DNA from: Pedobacter sp. PLR
GTDB lineage: Bacteria > Bacteroidota > Bacteroidia > Sphingobacteriales > Sphingobacteriaceae
Direction: 5' to 3'
Assembly (NCBI RefSeq): GCF_026239675.1
Contig: NZ_JAPIVQ010000009.1
Location: 124,001 to 188,000 of the forward strand
DNA length: 64,000 bases
The notes beneath the pieces were generated by a model. It was not told the origin of the DNA and made no database searches. It saw nothing but the letters and a program-made list of their open reading frames with translations. Both the position numbers and the translations under genes were made by a program. Shown here piece by piece: positions 35,085 through 43,846 of this stretch; within the stretch, counting starts at the first letter, position 1; each line of letters begins with the position of its first letter.

Positions 35085-36002
35085 TTACTTATAATCTAAG
35101 GTGACCGGTATAACCTTATAAGCAGTTCTATTATAGGTCGTATTTTTATAAACTATAACCAGATTATACTTGCCAGACTCCCAGGCTTTTCCAGCATTGA
35201 TAGCGTTTGGCGTTGGCTCATTACCATCTTGATCAGCTCCGATGACAATCTTTTCACCGCCATACACACCATTCACCTGTTTTAAAGTGCTGATTTTTGA
35301 AGCCGCCGGAAGGTCCTTATGTTCCACCCTGGAAATCACAACTGCTTTATTTAAATCAAGATTATCAATAGATTCAGGGTGATAATCAGCACTTTTCTTA
35401 ATCAGTAACGTGTATAGAATTCCGTCACCTTTAATCTCGCTAACCTGTGCATGAGCAGTTAGTTCATCCCCTTTTTTGAAGATCAATTCTTTTTCTACCC
35501 AGGTCTCCATGTAGTAAATCAGTGTACCATTGCGCGAAATCATATCACGACCAATTTTAGGGTCCACCGGCATATTTGCAGGATCGGTAATGGTTATTTC
35601 TTCCTTAATTTCAAGCTTCGTACCATTTTCATCTAATACTATAAAGAAGAAATCATATTTCCCCTCCGGCGCCTCTGCTGGCATGGTAAAGTGCTTATGC
35701 ACATTGGTATTTTTAACGCCAATGTATTCTTTCCAGTCGAACTCCAGCTTCCAGGTTGCGGTATACGTTTCGCCGGTTTTCTGCAAGATCCTCAGCTGAA
35801 CTGCCTTTATTTTGCTTGCTGCGGTTACCTCTGCATTAAAATGGAAATCTCTTCCCTTAAGCGCCTGCTTGTTGTTGGCTGTACCAATTTCTATGTTTTC
35901 AGCCTTTGGCACTGCGAGTTCTACCACCTGCTCGTCCTTTTTACATGCAGAGAAAGCAGCCATAAAAATCAGCAGAATGGACATGATTTTTGGAATTCTC
36001 AT
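35085..36002 (-). CDS. DUF4625-type two-domain lipoprotein
   Basis: From the ATG at 36002 (a 9-residue longer start at 36029 is possible) this is about 305 residues, with lipoprotein signal IMSILLIFMAAFSAC. Two sandwich units can be seen. The first, KGRDFHFNAEVTAASKIKAV and HKHFTMPAEAPEGKYDFFFI, is DUF4625-like. The second is KGDELTAHAQVSEIKGDGIL to the C-terminus. It would sit at the outer membrane and might deliver ligand to the TonB receptor whose gene precedes it. It is a paralogue-like partner of the 34607 gene. The function is unknown. Confidence 0.7.
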   Translation of the reverse strand: MRIPKIMSILLIFMAAFSACKKDEQVVELAVPKAENIEIGTANNKQALKGRDFHFNAEVTAASKIKAVQLRILQKTGETYTATWKLEFDWKEYIGVKNTNVHKHFTMPAEAPEGKYDFFFIVLDENGTKLEIKEEITITDPANMPVDPKIGRDMISRNGTLIYYMETWVEKELIFKKGDELTAHAQVSEIKGDGILYTLLIKKSADYHPESIDNLDLNKAVVISRVEHKDLPAASKISTLKQVNGVYGGEKIVIGADQDGNEPTPNAINAGKAWESGKYNLVIVYKNTTYNRTAYKVIPVTLDYK

Positions 36003-36056
36003 ACTTAATAGTGTGTTTGTTTTTAACATTTTGTTTGTGTTTATATATTTAAATTA

Positions 36057-38279
36057 TTAATGATTTGATGGGATATTAAAAGGAACTTTTAAAGAGATGA
36101 TGAGATTACGACCCGCTTCCGGAAGACCAATCAGCCGATAAAAACTGGTATGATTCAGGTAGCGGGTGTTCATCAGGTTTTGTGCCTGTAAGCTGATCAA
36201 CACCGGTTGTTTTTGAAAACAGACTGCTGTGCCTACCTGTAGATTTATCAAACTGTAGCCCGGTGTTTTCTTTTCTGGCGGCACGATGTTATCCTGTTTT
36301 GCAGTAAGCCGGTAGTCAATTGAAAACCATGACTTTTGAAAACGCTCAGTAAATGCCGGCGACCAGGTCAGGTTGAACAAGGCCGAAGCCGGAGGAGAAA
36401 ACGGAAGCGTATAGCCTCTCTTATCGCCGGAAAGCTGTTTTGCTTGTAAATATTCTCCTAAGAATGCTGTGCTCAGACTTTTCAACAGCTTAATTTTCAA
36501 TTCTACCTCTCCTCCATACCGGAGTACTTTGCTTTGGGCATACTGAAAAATCTGATTCCCGGCACCCTGGTAATAATCATGTCCGGAGGTAGGATTTAAG
36601 TAGATGTAATTCGGGAAATAATTGTAAAATGGGCTGACCAGAACGGACCAGTTGTCGGCCGTCCAACCCAGACTCAAATCTGCCTGATAAGATTGCTCAG
36701 GATCAAGATCCGGATCTCCTTTTTCATAACTGAAATAATGGTAATTAACCCCATTTGCGCCAAGCTCCTTTGCTATTGGCATCCGGAAACTCTTCCCCAG
36801 ATTGGCCTTCAATAAAAACTGCCCGGGATTGTAATTCAGTCCGACGGACCAAACCAGACTATTAAAGGACCTGCTCAAATCCTCCGACCTAACCAGTTTT
36901 TCCTGAACTACCTTACCAGCAACAGCGCGCTCAGAATTAAACCAATCGGTGTATTTAACCAGGCGGATGTGGCTTATATCATACCTTAAAGCACCATGCA
37001 AGATTAGATTTTCGTTTACCCGATATTTATCATACGCAAAAACCCCGGCCATCACCTGCTTAAAAGAAGGCACTAAAAAAGTCCAGCCATTGATGTTATT
37101 GTGCTGGAATTCTGAATTGAGCCCTGCGCTGATCTGGTGTCTTCCAACAAAGAATTGATCGCTGAGGTGGAGACTATAAACCTGTTTATCAAACTCCCGC
37201 TCCAGGTTTGGAGCTACAGACAGGGTATCAGGATATACAGGAGGCATATAGCCATGGTTTACATATTGGCTAAACTCTTGCCGGAAGTTGCGTTGATAAC
37301 CCAGATCCAGCGCTATTTTATGTGTATTAACCTGGTATTCAGTACGATTGATGAGCTTGAAATGATTCACTTCCTGAGCGGGCATCAAAATATCCCTGCT
37401 GGAGGCATCATGCATTTTTGTATCCACATTTCTAGGCTCCAAACCATGTGCATTAGCAAAAAAGCCACTTTTGCTATAGACATTACTCAGGTAAAACACA
37501 GATTTAAAACCTTTCCCGACATAACCGCTGCTAAAATGTATCGCTGTTTCCCTTCCTGCCGTATTGCGCAATTGTCTATCATGCAGTTTTACGGCATAGT
37601 CATAGACAAAAATGGTGTCGGCAGGTACCCGATAATCTCCATAATTCTGATAAGTTAAGCGCGTATCAAAAAACCAATGTTCCTTCCGACCGTAAAAATT
37701 AACAGAACTACCGTACAGATTATTGTTGCTTTTGGCCAGCAGGTTTACCGACCCTCCCATTGAATTTACAGCTGGTATTGGCTGAGGTTTAACATTGATC
37801 ACCCCGGCAATCGCGTCCGGGCCATACATAAATGAAGCTGCACCTTTGATCAGTTCTACTTCGCCGGCAGCAAACTGATCTATTTCCAGACCATGATCAG
37901 CACCCCATTGCTGCCCCTCATGTTTCAGTCCCTGATCAACCACCAATACCCGGTTAAATCCTAGTCCACGGATAAGCGGTTTCGACTGCCCCGAACCAAT
38001 CCCAATGGTTTTAATACCGGGCAAACGTTCCAGAGATTGCATTAAACTTCCCCCCAGGTTGCGTTGTATAAAATCAGACCCAACAATTTCTACATTTAAA
38101 GACTCCTCTTTTTTACGCAGTTGCGATCTCCGGTCTTTAATCACCACCTCCTTAAGCTGTTTAACCGTGTCTTTTCTTAAAGACAATTTTGTAGTATCCT
38201 GAACAGGATGGTTGCGCTGCCCGAAAACAAGACCGTTAATAAATAAAAGGCAAAAAAATAGCGTATAGAATTTCATCAT
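36057..38279 (-). CDS. TonB-dependent outer membrane receptor
   Basis: From ATG 38279 (MMKFYTLFFCLLFINGLVFG; the open frame extends to 38330 but lacks signal-peptide character there) this is about 740 residues. A TonB-box region precedes the plug domain: LKEVVIKDRRSQLRKKEESL, then LERLPGIKTIGIGSGQSKPL, IRGLGFNRVLVVDQGLKHEG, QQWGADHGLEID and IKGAASFMYGPDAIAGVINV. A 22-strand barrel follows, ending with Phe-containing strands. QWGADHG-EID and GPDAIAG are seen in ZnuD-like and haem/metal receptors, so a metal or metallophore ligand is suspected. It is followed by two DUF4625 lipoprotein genes and preceded by a small His/Cys protein gene. Tandem palindromes upstream suggest metal-responsive control. 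Confidence 0.88.
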   Translation of the reverse strand: MMKFYTLFFCLLFINGLVFGQRNHPVQDTTKLSLRKDTVKQLKEVVIKDRRSQLRKKEESLNVEIVGSDFIQRNLGGSLMQSLERLPGIKTIGIGSGQSKPLIRGLGFNRVLVVDQGLKHEGQQWGADHGLEIDQFAAGEVELIKGAASFMYGPDAIAGVINVKPQPIPAVNSMGGSVNLLAKSNNNLYGSSVNFYGRKEHWFFDTRLTYQNYGDYRVPADTIFVYDYAVKLHDRQLRNTAGRETAIHFSSGYVGKGFKSVFYLSNVYSKSGFFANAHGLEPRNVDTKMHDASSRDILMPAQEVNHFKLINRTEYQVNTHKIALDLGYQRNFRQEFSQYVNHGYMPPVYPDTLSVAPNLEREFDKQVYSLHLSDQFFVGRHQISAGLNSEFQHNNINGWTFLVPSFKQVMAGVFAYDKYRVNENLILHGALRYDISHIRLVKYTDWFNSERAVAGKVVQEKLVRSEDLSRSFNSLVWSVGLNYNPGQFLLKANLGKSFRMPIAKELGANGVNYHYFSYEKGDPDLDPEQSYQADLSLGWTADNWSVLVSPFYNYFPNYIYLNPTSGHDYYQGAGNQIFQYAQSKVLRYGGEVELKIKLLKSLSTAFLGEYLQAKQLSGDKRGYTLPFSPPASALFNLTWSPAFTERFQKSWFSIDYRLTAKQDNIVPPEKKTPGYSLINLQVGTAVCFQKQPVLISLQAQNLMNTRYLNHTSFYRLIGLPEAGRNLIISLKVPFNIPSNH

Positions 38280-38409
38280 TCGGCTGGAAATGCTGGAAAC
38301 AATAAGGACGGGCAGAACATTGCGCGCCAATTAAAAGGCCGCAGAAATTCATCCTCCTGGTTAAGAAATAATTAGATAAAACGGTTCCGCTCAAAAGGCG
38401 TCCGGGAAA

Positions 38410-38760
38410 TTAAAGGCTATGGGGAGGCCCTTTATTGGTAAAACCCTGAATGGTGACTTTAGAAAACCCGGTCAGCATATAGCTTGTCGTGGTAACTACC
38501 CGGGCAAAAACCGGGGGCAGCACGAACAGATCATTTGAAAATATTTGCTTGCTCTGGATATGGAGGTAATAGTCGCAAACCGAACATTTATCTAAAAGCT
38601 GTAATTGCTCCTCTTCCCCGTGTTGCTCCTGATGAGTTCCATAAGGAGCCGTATGCGTATGTAAAACCTGAGCCGCAGAAATAAATACAAACAACAAGAC
38701 CAGCAGAAAGGAAATTCCCTGCTTTAATTTTATCTGTATTTGTTTTCTGCTTCCTCTCAC
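38410..38760 (-). CDS. Small membrane-anchored His/Cys protein (DUF2946-like)
   Basis: This 116-residue protein starts at GTG 38760; no in-frame ATG lies near. It has one N-terminal hydrophobic helix (about 14-32, GISFLLVLLFVFISAAQ). A short external part follows with HTHTAPYGTHQEQH and CSVCDYYLHIQS, His and Cys residues that could bind metal. This HTH-x-C-x-C-D layout is like DUF2946-type proteins found beside metal-responsive TonB receptors. The gene precedes the receptor by about 130 bases on the same strand. The tandem palindromes lie immediately upstream of its start, one of them within 20 bases. Start and function are uncertain. Confidence 0.6.
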   Translation of the reverse strand: MRGSRKQIQIKLKQGISFLLVLLFVFISAAQVLHTHTAPYGTHQEQHGEEEQLQLLDKCSVCDYYLHIQSKQIFSNDLFVLPPVFARVVTTTSYMLTGFSKVTIQGFTNKGPPHSL

Positions 38761-38763
38761 AAC

Positions 38764-38820
38764 TGCAGCAAAGTTGCATTAATAATCTATAACAAACAAG
38801 ATAAATGCAACAAAGTTGCT
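38764..38820 (-). promoter_or_regulatory. Two near-identical 15-base palindromes, probable operator of the TonB receptor operon
   Basis: TGCAGCAAAGTTGCA (38764-38778) and TGCAACAAAGTTGCT (38806-38820) share the form TGCARCAAAGTTGCW. Their start-to-start distance is 42 bases, four helical turns, so two dimers would sit on the same DNA face. They lie directly upstream of the small His/Cys gene. The arrangement is like Fur-family (Zur/Fur) operators, but which regulator binds is inference. Confidence 0.6.
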
Positions 38821-38911
38821 AAACAACTAATAAAGATTGACTTTGATGCCTGTAGGATTAGCTGTCTACCGTAACCACGCAAAACATAAAACCCTGCAAA
38901 TCAAAATGAAA

Positions 38912-38944
38912 TGCCTTCAAAAAGCCAGACACTTTTTGAAGGCA
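38912..38944 (-). terminator. Hairpin terminator downstream of the alpha/beta hydrolase gene
   Basis: TGCCTTCAAAAAG (38912-38924) and CTTTTTGAAGGCA (38932-38944) are exact inverted repeats around a seven-base loop. It lies about 60 bases after the minus-strand stop at 39006. A T-rich stretch (TTTCATTTTG) follows on that strand. Confidence 0.7.
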
Positions 38945-39005
38945 GTCCAGAAGAACTGCAGGACTTTACATCAGTTTCTTTGACTAATTACAGCGCAACC
39001 GAAAT

Positions 39006-39704
39006 TTAACCTTTACTGAACTCCACTGCAGCTTCATCGATAAAGCCCGCTACTTCTACTGGCATAGAGGCTAATGAGGCATGGCTTGCTGCCAGGGTAA
39101 TTATCTTTTTTGCACCAATTCTTGACGACATCCATTCTTGATTCTCAGGCGCAATCATCCTGTCTTCACTGGAGATTTGGTAATACGATGGCTTGTATTT
39201 CCAGGCAGGGTCAGTTATGCTTTGGCCAAAAGTACTTGCCAGCGGTGCCTTTTGTATAATCCCCAACACCAGTCCTTCCATTGGGCTCAAATCCTGACAG
39301 AAACTTTCATGATATAACGCTGGTTTAACCCACAAATACCCATCACTATCTGGTGTAAGGTTTGGCGCTGCAACTGGCAGGTGCTTTTGAGTAATTCCAC
39401 CAGGGCTTTCGCCTGTATCCGGTGCAAATGCAGCAATATATACTAAACCGATCACATTCGGTTGATTGCCAACCTCCGTAATCACGGCACCACCGTAAGA
39501 ATGACCAACCAGTAAGACCGGACCATCCTGCTGCGCAATCATCTTCCGGGTACGCTCCACATCATCGGCCAGAGCCGTGAGCGGCATTTCAACAGCACGA
39601 ATCACTTCATACCCTTTGTTTACAAGCTCAACAATAACTTTACTCCAATGCGCGGCCCCACCCCAAAAACCATGCACAAGGATGATACTTAATTTTGTTT
39701 TCAT
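39006..39704 (-). CDS. Alpha/beta hydrolase (esterase-like)
   Basis: The 232-residue protein has the oxyanion segment IILVHGFWGGAAHWSKVI, the nucleophile elbow LLVGHSYGGAVITEVG (catalytic Ser in GHSYG) and a late His in LAASHASLASMP. It resembles the salicylate/methyl-ester esterase-like branch of small alpha/beta hydrolases. The substrate is unknown. There is no signal peptide, so it is cytoplasmic. It is monocistronic, with a strong hairpin after it and about 270 bases of empty sequence before it. Confidence 0.88.
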   Translation of the reverse strand: MKTKLSIILVHGFWGGAAHWSKVIVELVNKGYEVIRAVEMPLTALADDVERTRKMIAQQDGPVLLVGHSYGGAVITEVGNQPNVIGLVYIAAFAPDTGESPGGITQKHLPVAAPNLTPDSDGYLWVKPALYHESFCQDLSPMEGLVLGIIQKAPLASTFGQSITDPAWKYKPSYYQISSEDRMIAPENQEWMSSRIGAKKIITLAASHASLASMPVEVAGFIDEAAVEFSKG

Positions 39705-39978
39705 AATTGATTGTTTTTAAATTAAAGGATTATTGCTATCAGCTGTTAGAAATCATTCCCTTCGCTGTTTAAAGCAAAGCATTTGCTCTTGTACAAACCA
39801 ACACCTTACCCGCAAAATTGTTCTGGCAAACACAAGATTTTCGACACAGCGCAATTATCACACAGACTATCTAATCTAAGTACAGCTGGCAAGATATATT
39901 CGATGGAATATGCTCAGAACAAAATAGAATATCAGCGCAGAGATCATGCGATTATTCAATAAACTGAATCACTTATTT

Positions 39979-40713
39979 CTAAAACTCCGCTTTACTGACC
40001 TCTTCCGTTTCCGTATCAAAAATTAAGATTCCTTCCTTCTGATCGTCAAGTTGTCCTGCTAAACGTCCCTCCTTTGTCCAGACCGCGCTTCGTCCAGCGC
40101 TTTGAAAATTGTCGCAATGACCAACACAGTTAGACATTAATACTGGCATCGAAAACTGCTTTGCAATTGCAGGATAATGCAGCATTGCTTTGTCAATTCC
40201 ATTTTGCGATTTGGCGACACTCGCTACATAAATTTCAGCGCCAAGTCGATGAGCATGAACTGAATGTTCAGGAACTAAGCTTTCATAACAGATTGCCGGT
40301 GCAATTTTCTGGTTGTTAATCCTTAAAATGAGTTGTTGCTCCCCATTTACAAAGTATGGAAATTCATCAGGGTGTAGCTGTTGCTTTGAATAGATCTGTC
40401 GGGGGCTGTTGGGCTGAAAAATCACCATACTGATATGTATGCCTTTGGTTGCTTTTGCTTTTGTCGGCATACCTAATCCGATAGTGATATGATTGTGGTC
40501 AGCAAGTTTCTGGAAGTCATCCAATTGTTTGTCCTCCGGGTGAGTTGCCAGCACATGGGCGAGCTCAGGTTCATAACCAGTGAGCGACAGTACAGGGAAA
40601 AATATGGCCTTCGTCTGGTGTGAAACAGCAAGCTCAATCCACTTTTTATGTCCGGCAATATTTGCAGAAATATCACCTTTAACCGCTCTTGTTTGTGCTA
40701 CTGAAATCTTCAT
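39979..40713 (-). CDS. Nitrilase/carbon-nitrogen hydrolase family protein lacking the catalytic Glu
   Basis: The 244-residue protein has the nitrilase fold order: MKISVAQTRAVKGDISANIA, then FFPVLSLTGYEPELA, then IYSKQQLHPDEFPYF (Lys110) and PAICYESLVPEHS (Cys142). In active members the first motif is FPELSLTGYEPELA. Here position 41 is Val (codon GTA, one base from GAA), so the Glu of the Glu-Lys-Cys triad is missing while Lys and Cys remain. The protein may be inactive, altered, or affected by a sequence error. It is a single gene, cytoplasmic, just downstream of the PKS operon on the same strand but separated by about 90 bases. Confidence 0.85.
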   Translation of the reverse strand: MKISVAQTRAVKGDISANIAGHKKWIELAVSHQTKAIFFPVLSLTGYEPELAHVLATHPEDKQLDDFQKLADHNHITIGLGMPTKAKATKGIHISMVIFQPNSPRQIYSKQQLHPDEFPYFVNGEQQLILRINNQKIAPAICYESLVPEHSVHAHRLGAEIYVASVAKSQNGIDKAMLHYPAIAKQFSMPVLMSNCVGHCDNFQSAGRSAVWTKEGRLAGQLDDQKEGILIFDTETEEVSKAEF

Positions 40714-40805
40714 AAAGAAAAGGAATTCTTATCCGGGCAAAACAAAGACAATTTAATTGCTTTTCCAAAGTTAAAAAAGGAAGATGATGATAAAAGAGCC
40801 GGATC

Positions 40806-41306
40806 TCATTCAACAATCAGTGCTTTTACCCTTTTAATGGGCCATAGCGTTGATAAAACAGTCAAAGCCGCTGCAACCAAACCGATCGCCAGTGAGATTA
40901 AAGTACCATTGAACCCATAGCCTTTTGGTACATTCAGGTGTATCAATACCATCACCAATACATTTACAGAGAAAGAAAGCGCCCCATTAATGCCAGCCAT
41001 CCTGAACATAAACTTGTTTTTTGCTAAATCCCCAGGCAACAAAAAACCTGCTTTCCCTTCCTCAGACAAAACAATTGTCTTTTTTAAAATATCATAGGTG
41101 ATGATAAAAGGCAGAAACAGTGCCATGGGCAATAAGAATCGCGCCACACAATACTCGCCCTGAAATAAAAACACCGGACCTAAATCTCTCAAAGTAAGGT
41201 AAGGAATCAGGGTATTGAAAAATATATTAGGGAGGATATAATACAGGAGTCTCTTTTGAATAAACTTCCTGAATACGATATTGTCCGATTTTTTAACCTT
41301 AAGCAT
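40806..41306 (-). CDS. Small four-helix membrane protein, last gene of the PKS operon
   Basis: This 166-residue protein is not recognised. It has four predicted membrane helices: LLYYILPNIFFNTLIPYL (about 19-36), VARFLLPMALFLPFIITYDI (about 56-75), GALSFSVNVLVMVLIHL (about 109-125) and TLISLAIGLVAAALTVLSTL (about 135-155). A basic C-terminus follows. Its start overlaps the end of the upstream acyltransferase gene by eight bases. Position suggests a role in export, membrane placement or assembly of the lipid made by this operon. That is inference. Confidence 0.7.
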   Translation of the reverse strand: MLKVKKSDNIVFRKFIQKRLLYYILPNIFFNTLIPYLTLRDLGPVFLFQGEYCVARFLLPMALFLPFIITYDILKKTIVLSEEGKAGFLLPGDLAKNKFMFRMAGINGALSFSVNVLVMVLIHLNVPKGYGFNGTLISLAIGLVAAALTVLSTLWPIKRVKALIVE

Positions 41307-42564
41307 AAGCTACCATCACTTCAGTCAACAACAATTCTAACGCATGATCTCTAATCTCTTCCGCTTCTTTTTTACTCAAAAAAGCATCATTGGAGAAAAA
41401 GCTGAAATCCATCCTCCCCTTAAAAGTACTGACCACTAAAGTGTTCGCATTGCGCCATGGAAAGCCTACTGTAGGACTGTAAAGTGTCTCTACTTCAAAA
41501 GAATTGTAGTTTTCGGCAATTCCCAGACGACCCATATTAGAAAGCGTCAGGTCATGTGCACCATCGGTACTGCGCAGGTATTTAACCATCTTCTGCACTG
41601 AGCCATGAAAATATTCGCTCATCACCAACAGCTCATGAACCTTCATGGCCCCGATCTTAGTAGTCAATTCTTCCTTTAGGGTTTTCGCTTTAACCTGGAA
41701 ACCTTGCTCTTTTGAGAGTGACAATTCCGCAATTGGGGCAAAGGCAAACATGGTATCTTCCCTGATCTCTGTCACGAACTTTCTCACGTCAACCGGACAA
41801 ATAACCTTCCCATGCGCTTTAGTTCCTCTTACCGCTTTAAAAGCTTCCAGAAAGGCCACGCACAAAGCAGCATGCAAAGTAACGCCACCAGCCTTACACC
41901 CTAAAACCAAAGCTTTAGTTTCCTCCGCTTCCAGCTTCCAGTGCAGCATATATCCCGATCCTGCCGGATGTTTGTTAGTCGTAGATTTGAGCAGAAAAAA
42001 CAACTTTGCAACAATAGAAAACAGCTTTGCTTTAACCACCTTAGCCCTTGTACTTGAAAACGTTTCCGCCAATAGCTCTTCAATAGAGTTAAATGGCAGA
42101 TAAGGGACCAGCGACTTCTCCGGATGGTCTAACAGCATCAGCATCTCCGACATCAGTGCAACGAAAGTAGTCCCGTCACAAATACAATGCGGACAAACCA
42201 GCAGCAGTTCAGAAACCTCCGCTCCTTTTAACCAGACCACTCTTGCCATGGGCAGGTTTACCTCATCAAACAGCTTTCGCCATTCAACTTCCGATTCCTC
42301 CATCCACTGTCCATCATCCCTTCTTTCCAAAACCCTGACAGGAATTGCTTTCATATCCGTAATCAATTCGAAATAAGGCACACCGGCCTTATCTTCCTTC
42401 AAATTACTACGTAATAAAGGGTGTTTTTGCTGGATTTTACCAAGGGCAACAGCCAGGTTTTCCGAAGAAAACTCACCCTTTATTTTCACTGCAAAAACAC
42501 AGTTTAAAGGCGTCGACTCATCTACATACATGATTCTTTCCCCTATGATCAGCTTTCTTTTCAT
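41299..42564 (-). CDS. Condensation-domain/PapA-like acyltransferase (copy 2)
   Basis: The protein is about 421 residues from ATG 42564. A TTG-start extension to 42591 is less likely because the paralogue at 42581 begins with the same MKRKL. It has the HxxxDG acyl-transfer motif in CPHCICDGTTFVALM (His135 and Asp139 when counted from the longer start) and the later structural motif VETLYSPTVGFPWRNANTL. It belongs to the CoA-dependent acyltransferase/condensation superfamily that includes PapA5 and WS/DGAT-like enzymes. The likely reaction is esterification of a hydroxyl on the glycolipid with an acyl group from CoA or ACP. It is next to a paralogue of similar size, suggesting two acylation steps. 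Confidence 0.85.
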   Translation of the reverse strand: MKRKLIIGERIMYVDESTPLNCVFAVKIKGEFSSENLAVALGKIQQKHPLLRSNLKEDKAGVPYFELITDMKAIPVRVLERRDDGQWMEESEVEWRKLFDEVNLPMARVVWLKGAEVSELLLVCPHCICDGTTFVALMSEMLMLLDHPEKSLVPYLPFNSIEELLAETFSSTRAKVVKAKLFSIVAKLFFLLKSTTNKHPAGSGYMLHWKLEAEETKALVLGCKAGGVTLHAALCVAFLEAFKAVRGTKAHGKVICPVDVRKFVTEIREDTMFAFAPIAELSLSKEQGFQVKAKTLKEELTTKIGAMKVHELLVMSEYFHGSVQKMVKYLRSTDGAHDLTLSNMGRLGIAENYNSFEVETLYSPTVGFPWRNANTLVVSTFKGRMDFSFFSNDAFLSKKEAEEIRDHALELLLTEVMVAYA

Positions 42565-42580
42565 AACTTTTCTTTTAAGC

Positions 42581-43837
42581 TCATGAGGCAATTTTTTTGC
42601 TAATGATTTCCATTATTTTCGATTGAATGGCGAGGCCTTCTTCGTAGGGAATGAAGCCTTCGCTCGCGATGAAAGTAAAGTCCATTTGTCCGCGGTAAGT
42701 GGAAGTAACCAGAGTGGTCGTATTGCCTAAAGGGCCAATTACAGAAGGACTAAAGATCGTTTCCAGTTCAAAATTTTGATATTGATGTGGGATGTTTACT
42801 TTTCCCAGATTGGAGAACATGCAATCATTGCCGGACTTTCCATACTTTAAAAAGTTCGTGAACTTATCCATCGAAGCATGTGATTCTTCCATCATCATGA
42901 TGTTCTCATAAGCATCCAGCTTTGCCGTTTTCTTATTGATATCATCCTGCATCTTCCTTGCATTGCTGAAGAAGTCCAGCTCCAGATCTGCCGAAACAAC
43001 GAACATTAAGCCAAAAGCGAAAATATTGTCCCTTTTTATCCTTGGGGCAAACCTCCGGATATCCACCGGACAGGAGATTTTATTGTGAAAGTTCTCTTTT
43101 CTTACGGCTTTAAAAGCTGCTAACACCGCTGCACAAAGCACCGTGTTTACCGTTACCTGCTCTGCTTTACACTTGATCATCAGCTGATCGCTCCATTCTT
43201 TTTGTAGCTTCCAGTGGATCATATAGTCCTTTTTGCGTTCTACCAGCTTTTTCTTTACCGGAATCAGCCAGAGGGCAAAAGTGGCCACACTGCCAATCAG
43301 CTTCGCTTTCACCCGCTTTTTCCTGTCCTTCAGGACTTCCGCAGGAATAATATCATTGACGTCAAGGATAGGATCTTCCTTTCCGATATCTACAGATCCA
43401 TCGTCGAGTAGCATTAGAAATTCCGACAGGATTGCCATAGCAGACCCTCCGTCACAAAGGCAATGGTGGATCACCAGGATCAATTCCGAAGCTTCCGCTC
43501 CTTTGATCCATACCAACCTCATCAAAGGACCTTTTCGGGTATCAAAAACCGTAGCCCATTCCTGAGTAGTTTGCGTTTTCCAATCCGCATTACTTAATCG
43601 TTCTGTGATGCGAACAGGAATAGACAATCCTTCTTTAACCACAAACCAGGGCATCCCTTGTTCATCATCTTCAACAGCTGCGTTTAATAAAGGATGCTTC
43701 TCCTGAAGTTTTTTCAAGGCATGGTGTATACTTTCCTCAGGAAAAACACCTTTAATCTTTACCGGGATCAGGGCATTAAAAGGTGCTTCACCGTTTCCGT
43801 GAAGCATCCTTTCTGCAAATAAAAGTTTTCTTTTCAT
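42581..43837 (-). CDS. Condensation-domain/PapA-like acyltransferase (copy 1)
   Basis: The protein is about 418 residues from ATG 43837 (AAGGA lies six bases upstream; a second ATG at 43843 adds two residues). The catalytic motif is VIHHCLCDGGSAMAILSEFL, the HHxxxDG form of the condensation/acyltransferase superfamily. A later segment, FELETIFSPSVIGPLGNTTT, aligns with the same place in the 41299 gene. The two are clear paralogues (shared starts MKRKL, AERM/GERIM, and the same order of motifs). It should transfer an acyl group to a sugar or lipid hydroxyl. The downstream copy begins 16 bases after its stop. Confidence 0.85.
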   Translation of the reverse strand: MKRKLLFAERMLHGNGEAPFNALIPVKIKGVFPEESIHHALKKLQEKHPLLNAAVEDDEQGMPWFVVKEGLSIPVRITERLSNADWKTQTTQEWATVFDTRKGPLMRLVWIKGAEASELILVIHHCLCDGGSAMAILSEFLMLLDDGSVDIGKEDPILDVNDIIPAEVLKDRKKRVKAKLIGSVATFALWLIPVKKKLVERKKDYMIHWKLQKEWSDQLMIKCKAEQVTVNTVLCAAVLAAFKAVRKENFHNKISCPVDIRRFAPRIKRDNIFAFGLMFVVSADLELDFFSNARKMQDDINKKTAKLDAYENIMMMEESHASMDKFTNFLKYGKSGNDCMFSNLGKVNIPHQYQNFELETIFSPSVIGPLGNTTTLVTSTYRGQMDFTFIASEGFIPYEEGLAIQSKIMEIISKKIAS

Positions 43838-43846
43838 GGCCATTCC

